From Chlamydiota bacterium (GTDB lineage: Bacteria > Chlamydiota > Chlamydiia > Chlamydiales > Waddliaceae), in assembly GCA_011065005.1 (NCBI GenBank), contig JAAKFP010000098.1, positions 1 to 8,074 of the forward strand: a stretch of 8,074 bases of DNA. Direction: 5' to 3'. How positions within the stretch are numbered: the first letter of the stretch is position 1; the number at the start of each line of letters is the position of its first letter. This document shows positions 1-8,073 of the stretch, in pieces. Below the pieces are notes generated by a model, which was given only the letters and a program-made list of their open reading frames with translations, did not search any database and had not been told where the DNA came from. A program made the position numbers and the translations under genes.

Positions 1-69
1 TCCAGGGACCAAGACTTTGCCACCTCTTAACTCAATTCTTTGCTTTTTAGCACTAAAATTATCCAACAT
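1..69 (-). CDS. Start of an unidentified downstream gene, truncated by the left edge
   Basis: An ATG at 69-67 opens a minus-strand frame that stays open for 23 codons to the window edge. It begins MLDNFSAKKQ and continues with a basic stretch, RIELRGGKVLVPG. An in-frame TAG at 78-76 lies three codons upstream, so this ATG is the first possible ATG start after that stop. There is no clear Shine-Dalgarno sequence just upstream. The frame runs in the same direction as the giant ATPase gene and follows its stop after about 150 bp, which fits either a shared transcript or an independent gene. Too little is visible to name a product. A 23-codon open stretch can also occur by chance, so this is tentative. 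Confidence 0.4.
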   Translation of the reverse strand, partial: MLDNFSAKKQRIELRGGKVLVPG

Positions 70-222
70 ACGTCGCTATAGTGTCGATGATATTTGGTGT
101 ATGGATCGTGGATTAGGATTGTTTGCCGGTGTTAACGTTCTTCCTAAGGCATCCCTATGGAACTGTAAGGTAGTGTACCATCATTTCTGTAAATTTCTCC
201 TATGGTTAACTCCGCGAAGAAA
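70..222. other. Intergenic spacer, no clear terminator or promoter
   Basis: This spacer separates the TAA of the giant ATPase gene from the candidate downstream ATG. I found no strong GC-rich hairpin followed by a T-run on the minus strand, so a rho-independent terminator is not visible. The best inverted repeat (TTCC/GGAA arms around 141-162) is only about four pairs long. On the minus strand an AGGAG at 201-197 lies 12 bases before a double ATG (184-179), which opens a frame of only nine codons ending in TAG at 157-155. I do not call that a gene. A plus-strand frame covers the spacer but extends deep into the antisense of the ATPase gene and shows no protein-family features. Confidence 0.5.
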
Positions 223-3200
223 TTACCTTATTGAACTTCCTATCCTTTTATGTTGTTCCAAAAGCCTGTTTGCCACCTCTATAGCATGCGGATTTTGCGT
301 CTTAAATAAACCATAAGAAACTTCTAAAATTGTTGAGGGTTTAAGCGTGATGTAATTCATCTCATCAATAAAAGTTTCCATTAGCTTTTTTCCCTCGTTA
401 GCAACCGCCGGAAGAAAGCTCTCGTAGACAAGAAAGTTATGCTCTATTTTTTCAATAACTTGAGAGACACGTACTGATATAGACTCTGTAGATGTATTGT
501 AATAGTCCACTTTTGCTATCTCTCGAATTTGTTCTCTTATCGATCGTGCCTCAACGGCAGAAGAGTAACTTCCAAAATAATCGCTACAAAAGTCATCAAG
601 CCCAGACAGAAGGGTTTTAGGTTTTTTTTCGGCTAAAATTTCTTGTACAACCTCCCAGAACGCCTGTTGATAAGACTCCCTTGGTGGATTACAAGTTCCA
701 CAAAGTGCCTTGTATAGAGACGCTGAGAGTTGCTTTACTTGTGGTTTTTGATTTTGTTCCCCTAAAGAGATAAGCTGTTGCAATGTGAATTTCAGCAACA
801 CTTTAATTTTCCCTTTTTTCCTCTCCTCTGCAACAAACTCTTGAGACAAAGTTGGTATTTGCGCACAGGCGAGGTCGACGGCTAGCTGAAATTGTTTCTT
901 TTGAATAAGTTCCAAGATTATATCGTGGGTAGCTTCTTTTATTTCTGAATCATTTATGTCCTTCAATTCAGATAGAGCCTCCGAAGATGAAAAATGATCG
1001 GCCTTTACGTGCAATCGCACACAATCAAGCAAACCTACAAGGATTCGTTTTCCTTTGTTTTTATTTTTTGCCTTATTCGTGTTTTTAATCGCCTTCGCAG
1101 CAAGCCGGAGCATCTCATTTACGACTCGTTCTTCTGCTGGCTTTTGTTTCAATTTCAGTAGTAACTCAAGACCTTTTTCAATATTATGATTATTCAAGGC
1201 CAAGGTAGCCATGCGGAGATTTTCCTCTACAGAATCCACAACACCTTCATCTGGACTTACGGATAGCCTGCTCATTCGATGTAAAATAGTTTGTAGTCGA
1301 CTACCTTCATATTCTTGGCTACTAGACTCGCCTTCTCTCAAGATAACAATTTCTAAAAGCTCCTTTTTTTCTTGGGAATAATTTTGTGCCCATTCCTGAA
1401 CGGGTTGCTGCCATTTATCTGCATTTAGAGCCCCGATGTTTCCCGACATAAAAAGAACTTCTACTAAACTACTTCTAAGCCAATTCAAATCTGTGGTATC
1501 TATACTATCCAGCAAAATCTGCCCTTGTTGAACTACGGTACCTTCCGGCTCTAAGAGAAAAACGTTAAATCTATCATTTCTTTTCTCTTTTTGACGATAG
1601 ATTGCCTCCATAAACTTTGCCGCTTCTTTTTGCGAACAAAGGGTTAACTTCCAAGGATTCGTTTCCTTGCATTGAGTATCATAGATAGCGACCACCTGAC
1701 AAATCACTTTTTGCTTGTCGTCAAATACATTATGCTGACCTTCAACGGTCGCAAGAAAGTTTTCCGTAACCAAGATATTATCTGAAAAGCAGGTAGCGTA
1801 TTTTTCTAAATTTCGCATTCCTTTTAACACGTCAGATAATTTCCACGTGCTCGGGTGAGCAGTTGTTTTACTTGGATATTTTGTTGTTGTGAATCCTTGG
1901 CTAAATAGGCTATCTATCTGTTCCCTTTCCCACACTTCTTCCGTAGCCTGGGTAATACTGGACGCTGGCTTTAAAGAAAATTCCAGTTCAAGCTGATACT
2001 CATTCTGTTGTTCCAGGGTATCTTCAGCAACAGTTTCTTCCAGTTGCTCTACCGTCGATTCCTTTCCCCAATCCAGATTAATCCTATTGGGAATTGTGTC
2101 TGGTAATTTATCAAGTTTATCGTTTATCAATGCCTGAATAATTTTGCAAACCGCTAAAAATTCCTTGGGCAAAGGTTTATCGCAGGTCAGAATTTCTCCT
2201 TTGTTAGAGATAATCTCTCGTAAACCTATATTGTACAGCGGACGCAAGAAGGAGTCGATGTGTTGGATAATAAAATTCGCAGTGGGGATATCTTGAGGTG
2301 CAACGCCATATTGTTCGAAGAGTGAGCCGACTGGTTTCCTCACAAAAAGATGTCTTGCCGATGTATATAGATTATTTTCTTCCTTCCCCGTCTTTGCTTC
2401 CATAAGGAGTTTCATAACATGTTGTCGCAATTGATTATGAACCTGTTGTAAAACAGATCGGACGATATCCTTCTTTTGTCGATCGGCTTCTATCAATTCA
2501 CCAAAAGATATTAGATGGTTTACCGATAGGGTTTTTCCTCCTACCTTCGAAACACGGGTACTGTCATCAAAATGGTCTTGCAGTTTTTTGTTTATGATGG
2601 GTAAAACGGACTCCTCCAGCATTGTTTCCACATGTTGTGCGTCGAACAGTTTTCTCATACGCATAACCCCTTGCAAAATATCTCTTAGGGGTGTGTTTTC
2701 GGCGAATGTCGTTAATGCGTAGGCATCTCTAGAGAGAGCAAGATCTGCGCCAGTAATCTTATGATGCGGATAAAAAGCAAATAACTCTTCACGTTCTAAT
2801 CCCGTCAGTGAAAAGATCGTATCAGGATCGGTAGCAGGAAATACAATCGGGGAACCCTCCTCACCAGACTTTATGCAGCATAACATTTTGGTTTGGTCAT
2901 CCCAATACAGAACGCCTTTAACTTGAGAGGACTCTTCTTGCGATTGCATAAAGTCTAGTATATCTATGGCGATTTGTCTGCTGTCAACCCCTTTATACAT
3001 TGGACCTATATCGATCAACGCTCTAAATTTGTGGGCGTTCGGGTTATTTGCAAATACTTGCTTCAGATGTTCTTTTACCGTTCCTCCTTTAACAACATGA
3101 ACAACATTATTTCTTCTCAACAACACATCGATAATTCTTCCATTCGTTCCGATATCCGAGTGCAGCTCAAAGTCATAAGGAAAGGTATCCTTGCTCTCAA

Positions 3201-6200
3201 TTGTACCTGTATATCCCTGTTTCGCCTTAGGCATTGCAGCCAGATTCTGTCCATTATTGTTGATTTGCTCCTCATTGAACTCCTGCTTCGAAAGCACTTC
3301 ATCCGCAACATAAGATAAAACAAAGTCAAAGGCTTCTCGTTCTTTGGAAGTTTTCAGGACCGCTTGAACGTGACGGACGTGTGAAACATCAATTGTTGAA
3401 ACTGAAAAAACATCTCTTCCAACAATCCTTTTAAATACTTTAGCCGTAGGCATTTCAGAGATTGCTATGGAGCGTCCTGCACGATCCCACTCCGTTCTGA
3501 CTTTTTGTTGCATTTTTTTTATAAATCCTATCGTTTGACTTTCCGACAGACCCTTGTATATATACAGCTGTAAAGTTCTATTGATCATCTCCCAGGCATC
3601 GGCAAATTCAGAACGTTCGGAGGGTGTATTGTTGGCAGAAAAGGGGATGGCGATCCTCTTTTTTTCGTCCACTTGAGAAAACCCGTAATGCAAGTCTGCG
3701 CTTTTTTTCCAGCTTTCTTGAAGCCATTCATTCAGTTCCTGATGTAATAATACGTGCCAATCCGCCGCTAGTTGTTTTGAAGGATCTTCGGATTGGTGTA
3801 ATTTCTGAACAAATTCTGGTACTAGCGCATTCGGACTGCAAATATACTGATAAATATCGGAGGAAAAAGGGTGTTCCTTATTTAGCAAGTTGCTGACATC
3901 TTTTTTTCCGATCTCTGCATCTAAAAACAGCCTCTCGCACCAAGTATCAGAATTCGCTATTTCAACCATTACCTTCTGAGCCAGCAATTGTTTAATCTTT
4001 TCATATTGCTCCGGCATCAGTTTCGCCTGCTCATTATCCGCCAAATTAAGACCTGCTTTGATAATATCCGGATCGGAAGCAGCAATGGCAAACAATTTTG
4101 CTAAAAATTCAATGCCCTGAGGATGTTCCCGAAAACGGTTCCCTAATGGAAAATTCAGTTCCTTTCGTGTATCAAGAACGACATCAACTTCATCAAAAGT
4201 AAAAATAGCTCGCTCAGCGATCAATCTAAGAATTTCCTTAAGGATCCTTGTTGGTTTTTCCAATCTTTCGATTTTTATCGTGATTTTTTCCAGGTCATTG
4301 GGATCAACAGTTGTTTTTTTTTGTTCATATAGTACTCTTAACTCTTCACGTGCTTCAATGTATTGGTTTTGCATGGCTTGCAAAGATTCCGGAGTCACAA
4401 TAATTGCATCCCTATCCTTAATGGCGTTGATGAAGCGATGATATAAGTTGTTAAGGTAAGCTTCGTTAAATTGCTGAGGTCCTCTTTTGAAGATTACAGT
4501 ACCCGTTTTCTGACCAAAGGTTTTCTCTAATCGAATTTTCATGTCTTGGGCATTTGTATCATATAAAGAAGACGGTGGTATCAGCACAGATAAGTGATAC
4601 CCATCGGCTTTTAAAAGAGACATCAACGTCCCTAAGACAAGTGTTTTGCCGCCCCCCATAATTTTTTGGATAATAAGATTTGGGAATGATTTTTCGCCCA
4701 ACCCTTCGGTTTCTGTCTTATCTATTCCTAACATGGATAGAATATTCTGAATCTGATCGGGCCTGACATGGAGCTGCATGGCCCACTCAAAAACCATAAA
4801 AGCAGGAAACTGTAGGCATTGCTTCATATCTGTCGCATCGAGACATCTTCCCAATTCTTGCAAAGCAGTCTCCTTATTTTCAGAATCACTTCCTTTTTGT
4901 TTAGAAGTTAATGCCTCCAATGGTTTCATTGTTTCATTGTTTCTATTGATTTCTAAACAGAATAGAATGTAATTACCGACTAAATTATGTAATTCCTCAA
5001 TATCTCGTTCTGTAAGGGAGGGGTTTAATCGTTGATACCCATGTTTACTTTGCTGAAGAAAGACACCGACTAGATCCGAAAAATCAACACGCTTTCGTTT
5101 TCGTCCATACTCAGCAATCCTCTGCGTTACCCCCTCTTCAGCCTTATCGCCCTTGGCCGCCTTGTTTGCCAAAAAAATCATCTCTTGTAAAAGCGAATGA
5201 CTGGAATCGATCAAGACATCATTTCTGCTTCGAAACATTTTCAGCACTTCTTGGAAATTAGTCTCACCAAAAACATAGTGTTCTAGTTCCTCATTTTTCG
5301 TATGCCCTATCTCATAATCTCTTTTCAGCTCCTGAAACCGTATTTCCTCATACTTGTCTTTGCGAGGTGGCTCCATCAAGGGTTGCGGTTCGGTTTTTTT
5401 GGGGGGTGCTTTTTTATAGCTAATTTTCAGTTTGCCTTTCCAGTCGCTTTCTCCGGAAACGACCCATGTTAAACGGTCGTCTTCTGAAGGCACTGTTTCC
5501 GGAAAACGCTCGAGGTCAGGCCTATAAGCAATAACCTTGCTACTCTCTTCAAGATATTCAAAAGAATCGGTTCCGATCCTGGTAGATTTGGTATCTTGAA
5601 GATATTCTTGTACTAGAGAATCTATTTCCTTGCTTATTGAATAGCTCTTCCCAGCAGAAGGATTTTCCATAAACGCATCTACTTTATTTATGATACGAGA
5701 AGACATTCGATGATTTGTTACAATAGCTTCAAGGATAGCTCTCAAGGCTTGGTTATTAGGATTGTTTTCAAACCGCATATCGCCCAGAAGATACATTAGG
5801 GATTTCTTCTCTTTCGGATTACCTGTTTTGGCTATGGTATATAAATCCCAAAACCAATCTTGAAACTTTTTTCCCGGGCGGGTTCTTGGAAAGATTCTTC
5901 GCTCCAGGATCTCCGAAAAGGTCAGTTGTTCATATCCATATTGAGAAGTTGCTTTTCCTGCCTCCACACCCCATGAAATAGCCTTCAGACATTCTTCATC
6001 AAATCGAGCAGATGGAGAAACTATGGTTGGCGTCGCGGCACGAATATCTACGAAGGTGGTTTGTAAACCCGCGATGTACTTTAGCCGTGCCATGATTTGT
6101 TGGCTTGGAGAATTCTCTAAGCACTGTTGCAACCAACGGATTTCCTCATAAGGCTTGATAATAGCACGGCGACGTCCTTTCCGTGATACGTCAATACGAA

Positions 6201-8073
6201 GCCCGGCATCTACATTTTTTCTAATATTTAAATACTGAGAATACGTTGCGGTAACAACATCGAAGATAGTGTTTCCTGATTGACTCCTTTCAGAGCCCTC
6301 CCAATATTTTTCCCAAAACGCCCCCTTTTTATAATGGTCAGGCAGAATAAGCATACTGCTTTCATCACCCTTAGAAACCCCTTCCTTTGGATTTCTAAAT
6401 AAGTTATCTTGCCCGAGCCACAGGGCATAACTTCGAATGGCAATCGCGTTAGGATCGTTATCATGGTTTTCTTTCTCGCTGTGAATAGTCCACCCCAAAT
6501 ACTTCAAATCCTCAGGGGAATATCGTTGCAAATGATAAGCGCCCTTTAAATAGCGCAGAGCCCGCGAATATTCGTGTTGCATTAAGCTCAAATAAGCAGC
6601 GACAGCATATTGTCTAGGTGTTTTGGGTGAGAGCGTGTTCTCTGAAGAAAGGTCGATCACTTCACACTCAAAGATAAAGGGAGGGGTTTTCAAAGAAAAA
6701 TCCTTTTGGGAAAGGTGTGTTTGTAAAGGGATCAGCACCTTCCGGCGCCCATTTTTATTTTCCAAAACAAGGCAATGGTCAAAGCCAGACAAACCATTTA
6801 CTTGTTGATTTTCCGCAATAAAATACTGTGGATCCCGAGACCAAACCAATCGGGTCTCTTTAGATTCTTTCTTTCCTTTTCCTCCTTTTTTTATCGTCTT
6901 GGTGCGAAACTGAACCACAGAACCCACAGGACAACGGTATCTAGAAAATTCAAGCAAAAAATCTTCTGTCCCTTTCTTTTTAAGAGCTAAAATGTTGCTT
7001 GGATGCTCAAAATGCTGAAGAACCTCATTCTTCTCTATTGTTTTCACATCTACGGAATCATAAGTTTTTCCTTTATAGATCACATCACTGCCATGTTGGA
7101 TTTTGCAAACTACTTCTTCAGTCTGTCTATCGACGACAAGAAGCTCGGAGCTATCTTCCTTGTTAAACCATAAGACATAATTGCATTCATTAGGATGCTT
7201 TGGCAACGGCATCCAATCCATTCCTTCAGAAAGATCCCGCCATGGAACATATACATAATTTTTCCCATCAAACTCCTTTTCAACACGAATTAAGGAAGCG
7301 GAGTCTTTCCTGAGAACGAAACGAATTAAGTTATTCGAGGAATCGTGAATTTCGTATTGAAAATATGGGCCAACAACTTTTGTAACGCATGGGGGAAACC
7401 TCTTATCACCGAAAAGAAATTTGTAGTCTTCATTTTCATATAAAGAGGAAAGATCGCCCAAAGGAATCCCGTTGTTAGTAGCTCTCCAGGTAAACATGTT
7501 TATATGAAAGGTGTCCCCTCCGATCTGACAAAAATAGTTGGGGAATTGATCGTGCCATTGCACCTCTACCTCTTCGTCAATCCTTATCCCGTAAAACTCT
7601 TTAAGCTTATTAGAGAAAAATTGATTGAGGATTTTCGGAGTCAAACGGTCTTTAATCTGCGGAAGGAGTTGAAAAAATAATTGTTTTGCTTGGTTTTCGA
7701 TAGATGGATCACAATCTTCCTTGGCATCAGAAGTTAATTGAGCCACCCATAAACACTCTAGAATATCAATAAAATCCTCTTCCTTGTTGGGAGGGAGATA
7801 GTGATAACTCATGACTAACGTCAACCTTGCAGCTCTTTGTATCGAGAGGCTAGAGGATTCACTGACGGCTTTCTTCAAAGCATTACGAGTGTTCACAATT
7901 TCTTTGTCGAAATCCGATTCCTTAATTAGAAACCCACCCCTCATATTATCGAGCAGTCGCATCTTGAACTGCCATAGGAAAATCCGGGTGTTGGCCAATG
8001 CGTTCATTTCTTTCCGGGACTCTTCACATTCAACCCTCCGCAAATGAACCTCATCGATAATCCTGTCGGCCAT
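223..8073 (-). CDS. Giant DUF3638-family SF2 helicase-like ATPase, probably 5'-partial
   Basis: Likely a soluble ATP-dependent motor or remodelling protein; its substrate is unknown. I see an open frame of 2616 codons ending in TAA. The ATPase motifs occur in SF2 order: RPDQ (1104-1107, Q-motif-like), Walker A MGGGKT (1139-1144), a strand and loop ending IPPSSLYDTN (to 1174, motif Ia-like), TPES (1227-1230, Ib-like), DEVD Walker B (1294-1297), GYTGT (1620-1624, III-like), LIDIG (1686-1690), TGADLAL (1774-1780, motif V-like) and QGVMRMRKL (1801-1809, motif VI with candidate arginine fingers R1805 and R1807). From memory, IMGGGKT, DEVD and MRMRKL match the DUF3638 family. Flanking parts are a beta-rich region (225-480), a TPR-like hairpin (487-528), a Pro/Lys linker (888-905), an acidic linker (2009-2032) and a helical C-terminus (2280-2616). 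I see no signal peptide or membrane segment. The first ATG lies one base from the window edge and the sequence there reads like mid-helix, so the true start is probably outside. Family assignment is fairly sure; function is not. Confidence 0.93.
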   Translation of the reverse strand: MADRIIDEVHLRRVECEESRKEMNALANTRIFLWQFKMRLLDNMRGGFLIKESDFDKEIVNTRNALKKAVSESSSLSIQRAARLTLVMSYHYLPPNKEEDFIDILECLWVAQLTSDAKEDCDPSIENQAKQLFFQLLPQIKDRLTPKILNQFFSNKLKEFYGIRIDEEVEVQWHDQFPNYFCQIGGDTFHINMFTWRATNNGIPLGDLSSLYENEDYKFLFGDKRFPPCVTKVVGPYFQYEIHDSSNNLIRFVLRKDSASLIRVEKEFDGKNYVYVPWRDLSEGMDWMPLPKHPNECNYVLWFNKEDSSELLVVDRQTEEVVCKIQHGSDVIYKGKTYDSVDVKTIEKNEVLQHFEHPSNILALKKKGTEDFLLEFSRYRCPVGSVVQFRTKTIKKGGKGKKESKETRLVWSRDPQYFIAENQQVNGLSGFDHCLVLENKNGRRKVLIPLQTHLSQKDFSLKTPPFIFECEVIDLSSENTLSPKTPRQYAVAAYLSLMQHEYSRALRYLKGAYHLQRYSPEDLKYLGWTIHSEKENHDNDPNAIAIRSYALWLGQDNLFRNPKEGVSKGDESSMLILPDHYKKGAFWEKYWEGSERSQSGNTIFDVVTATYSQYLNIRKNVDAGLRIDVSRKGRRRAIIKPYEEIRWLQQCLENSPSQQIMARLKYIAGLQTTFVDIRAATPTIVSPSARFDEECLKAISWGVEAGKATSQYGYEQLTFSEILERRIFPRTRPGKKFQDWFWDLYTIAKTGNPKEKKSLMYLLGDMRFENNPNNQALRAILEAIVTNHRMSSRIINKVDAFMENPSAGKSYSISKEIDSLVQEYLQDTKSTRIGTDSFEYLEESSKVIAYRPDLERFPETVPSEDDRLTWVVSGESDWKGKLKISYKKAPPKKTEPQPLMEPPRKDKYEEIRFQELKRDYEIGHTKNEELEHYVFGETNFQEVLKMFRSRNDVLIDSSHSLLQEMIFLANKAAKGDKAEEGVTQRIAEYGRKRKRVDFSDLVGVFLQQSKHGYQRLNPSLTERDIEELHNLVGNYILFCLEINRNNETMKPLEALTSKQKGSDSENKETALQELGRCLDATDMKQCLQFPAFMVFEWAMQLHVRPDQIQNILSMLGIDKTETEGLGEKSFPNLIIQKIMGGGKTLVLGTLMSLLKADGYHLSVLIPPSSLYDTNAQDMKIRLEKTFGQKTGTVIFKRGPQQFNEAYLNNLYHRFINAIKDRDAIIVTPESLQAMQNQYIEAREELRVLYEQKKTTVDPNDLEKITIKIERLEKPTRILKEILRLIAERAIFTFDEVDVVLDTRKELNFPLGNRFREHPQGIEFLAKLFAIAASDPDIIKAGLNLADNEQAKLMPEQYEKIKQLLAQKVMVEIANSDTWCERLFLDAEIGKKDVSNLLNKEHPFSSDIYQYICSPNALVPEFVQKLHQSEDPSKQLAADWHVLLHQELNEWLQESWKKSADLHYGFSQVDEKKRIAIPFSANNTPSERSEFADAWEMINRTLQLYIYKGLSESQTIGFIKKMQQKVRTEWDRAGRSIAISEMPTAKVFKRIVGRDVFSVSTIDVSHVRHVQAVLKTSKEREAFDFVLSYVADEVLSKQEFNEEQINNNGQNLAAMPKAKQGYTGTIESKDTFPYDFELHSDIGTNGRIIDVLLRRNNVVHVVKGGTVKEHLKQVFANNPNAHKFRALIDIGPMYKGVDSRQIAIDILDFMQSQEESSQVKGVLYWDDQTKMLCCIKSGEEGSPIVFPATDPDTIFSLTGLEREELFAFYPHHKITGADLALSRDAYALTTFAENTPLRDILQGVMRMRKLFDAQHVETMLEESVLPIINKKLQDHFDDSTRVSKVGGKTLSVNHLISFGELIEADRQKKDIVRSVLQQVHNQLRQHVMKLLMEAKTGKEENNLYTSARHLFVRKPVGSLFEQYGVAPQDIPTANFIIQHIDSFLRPLYNIGLREIISNKGEILTCDKPLPKEFLAVCKIIQALINDKLDKLPDTIPNRINLDWGKESTVEQLEETVAEDTLEQQNEYQLELEFSLKPASSITQATEEVWEREQIDSLFSQGFTTTKYPSKTTAHPSTWKLSDVLKGMRNLEKYATCFSDNILVTENFLATVEGQHNVFDDKQKVICQVVAIYDTQCKETNPWKLTLCSQKEAAKFMEAIYRQKEKRNDRFNVFLLEPEGTVVQQGQILLDSIDTTDLNWLRSSLVEVLFMSGNIGALNADKWQQPVQEWAQNYSQEKKELLEIVILREGESSSQEYEGSRLQTILHRMSRLSVSPDEGVVDSVEENLRMATLALNNHNIEKGLELLLKLKQKPAEERVVNEMLRLAAKAIKNTNKAKNKNKGKRILVGLLDCVRLHVKADHFSSSEALSELKDINDSEIKEATHDIILELIQKKQFQLAVDLACAQIPTLSQEFVAEERKKGKIKVLLKFTLQQLISLGEQNQKPQVKQLSASLYKALCGTCNPPRESYQQAFWEVVQEILAEKKPKTLLSGLDDFCSDYFGSYSSAVEARSIREQIREIAKVDYYNTSTESISVRVSQVIEKIEHNFLVYESFLPAVANEGKKLMETFIDEMNYITLKPSTILEVSYGLFKTQNPHAIEVANRLLEQHKRIGSSIR

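Noticed and set aside
141..162. Inverted repeat TTCC/GGAA considered as a terminator.
   Set aside because: The stem is only about four base pairs with a mismatch and no T-run follows on either strand.
155..184. Nine-codon minus-strand frame (double ATG, TAG) 12 bases after an AGGAG, considered as a leader peptide.
   Set aside because: The spacing is long for a ribosome binding site. There is no attenuator hairpin and no run of regulatory codons, so chance is the simpler explanation.
79..186. Open minus-strand stretch (LGRTLTPANNPNPRSIHQ) in frame with the downstream ATG but separated from it by a TAG.
   Set aside because: It has no ATG and only about 33 codons between stops. It could be a decayed 5' end of the next gene, but nothing visible distinguishes that from chance.
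17..316. Plus-strand frame of 99 codons at the left end.
   Set aside because: Its 3' part lies antisense to the end of the ATPase gene. It shows no family features and is rich in Cys, Leu and Phe in a way typical of shadow frames. No ribosome binding site supports its ATG.
708..738. Possible zinc-binding Cys pair (CGTC) near the C-terminus of the ATPase.
   Set aside because: Only one CxxC is present, with no second Cys or His pair nearby, so a zinc site is not supported.
2974..3318. Plus-strand frame of 114 codons inside the ATPase gene.
   Set aside because: It is antisense to the well-conserved helicase region and its composition (many Ser, Ile, Leu, Arg) is that of a shadow. No motif is visible.
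5394..5406. C6-A7 run considered as a programmed frameshift site.
   Set aside because: In the reading frame (CCC CCC AAA AAA ACC) it does not fit the X XXY YYZ heptamer, no downstream structure is evident, and the zero frame continues for another 1700 codons.
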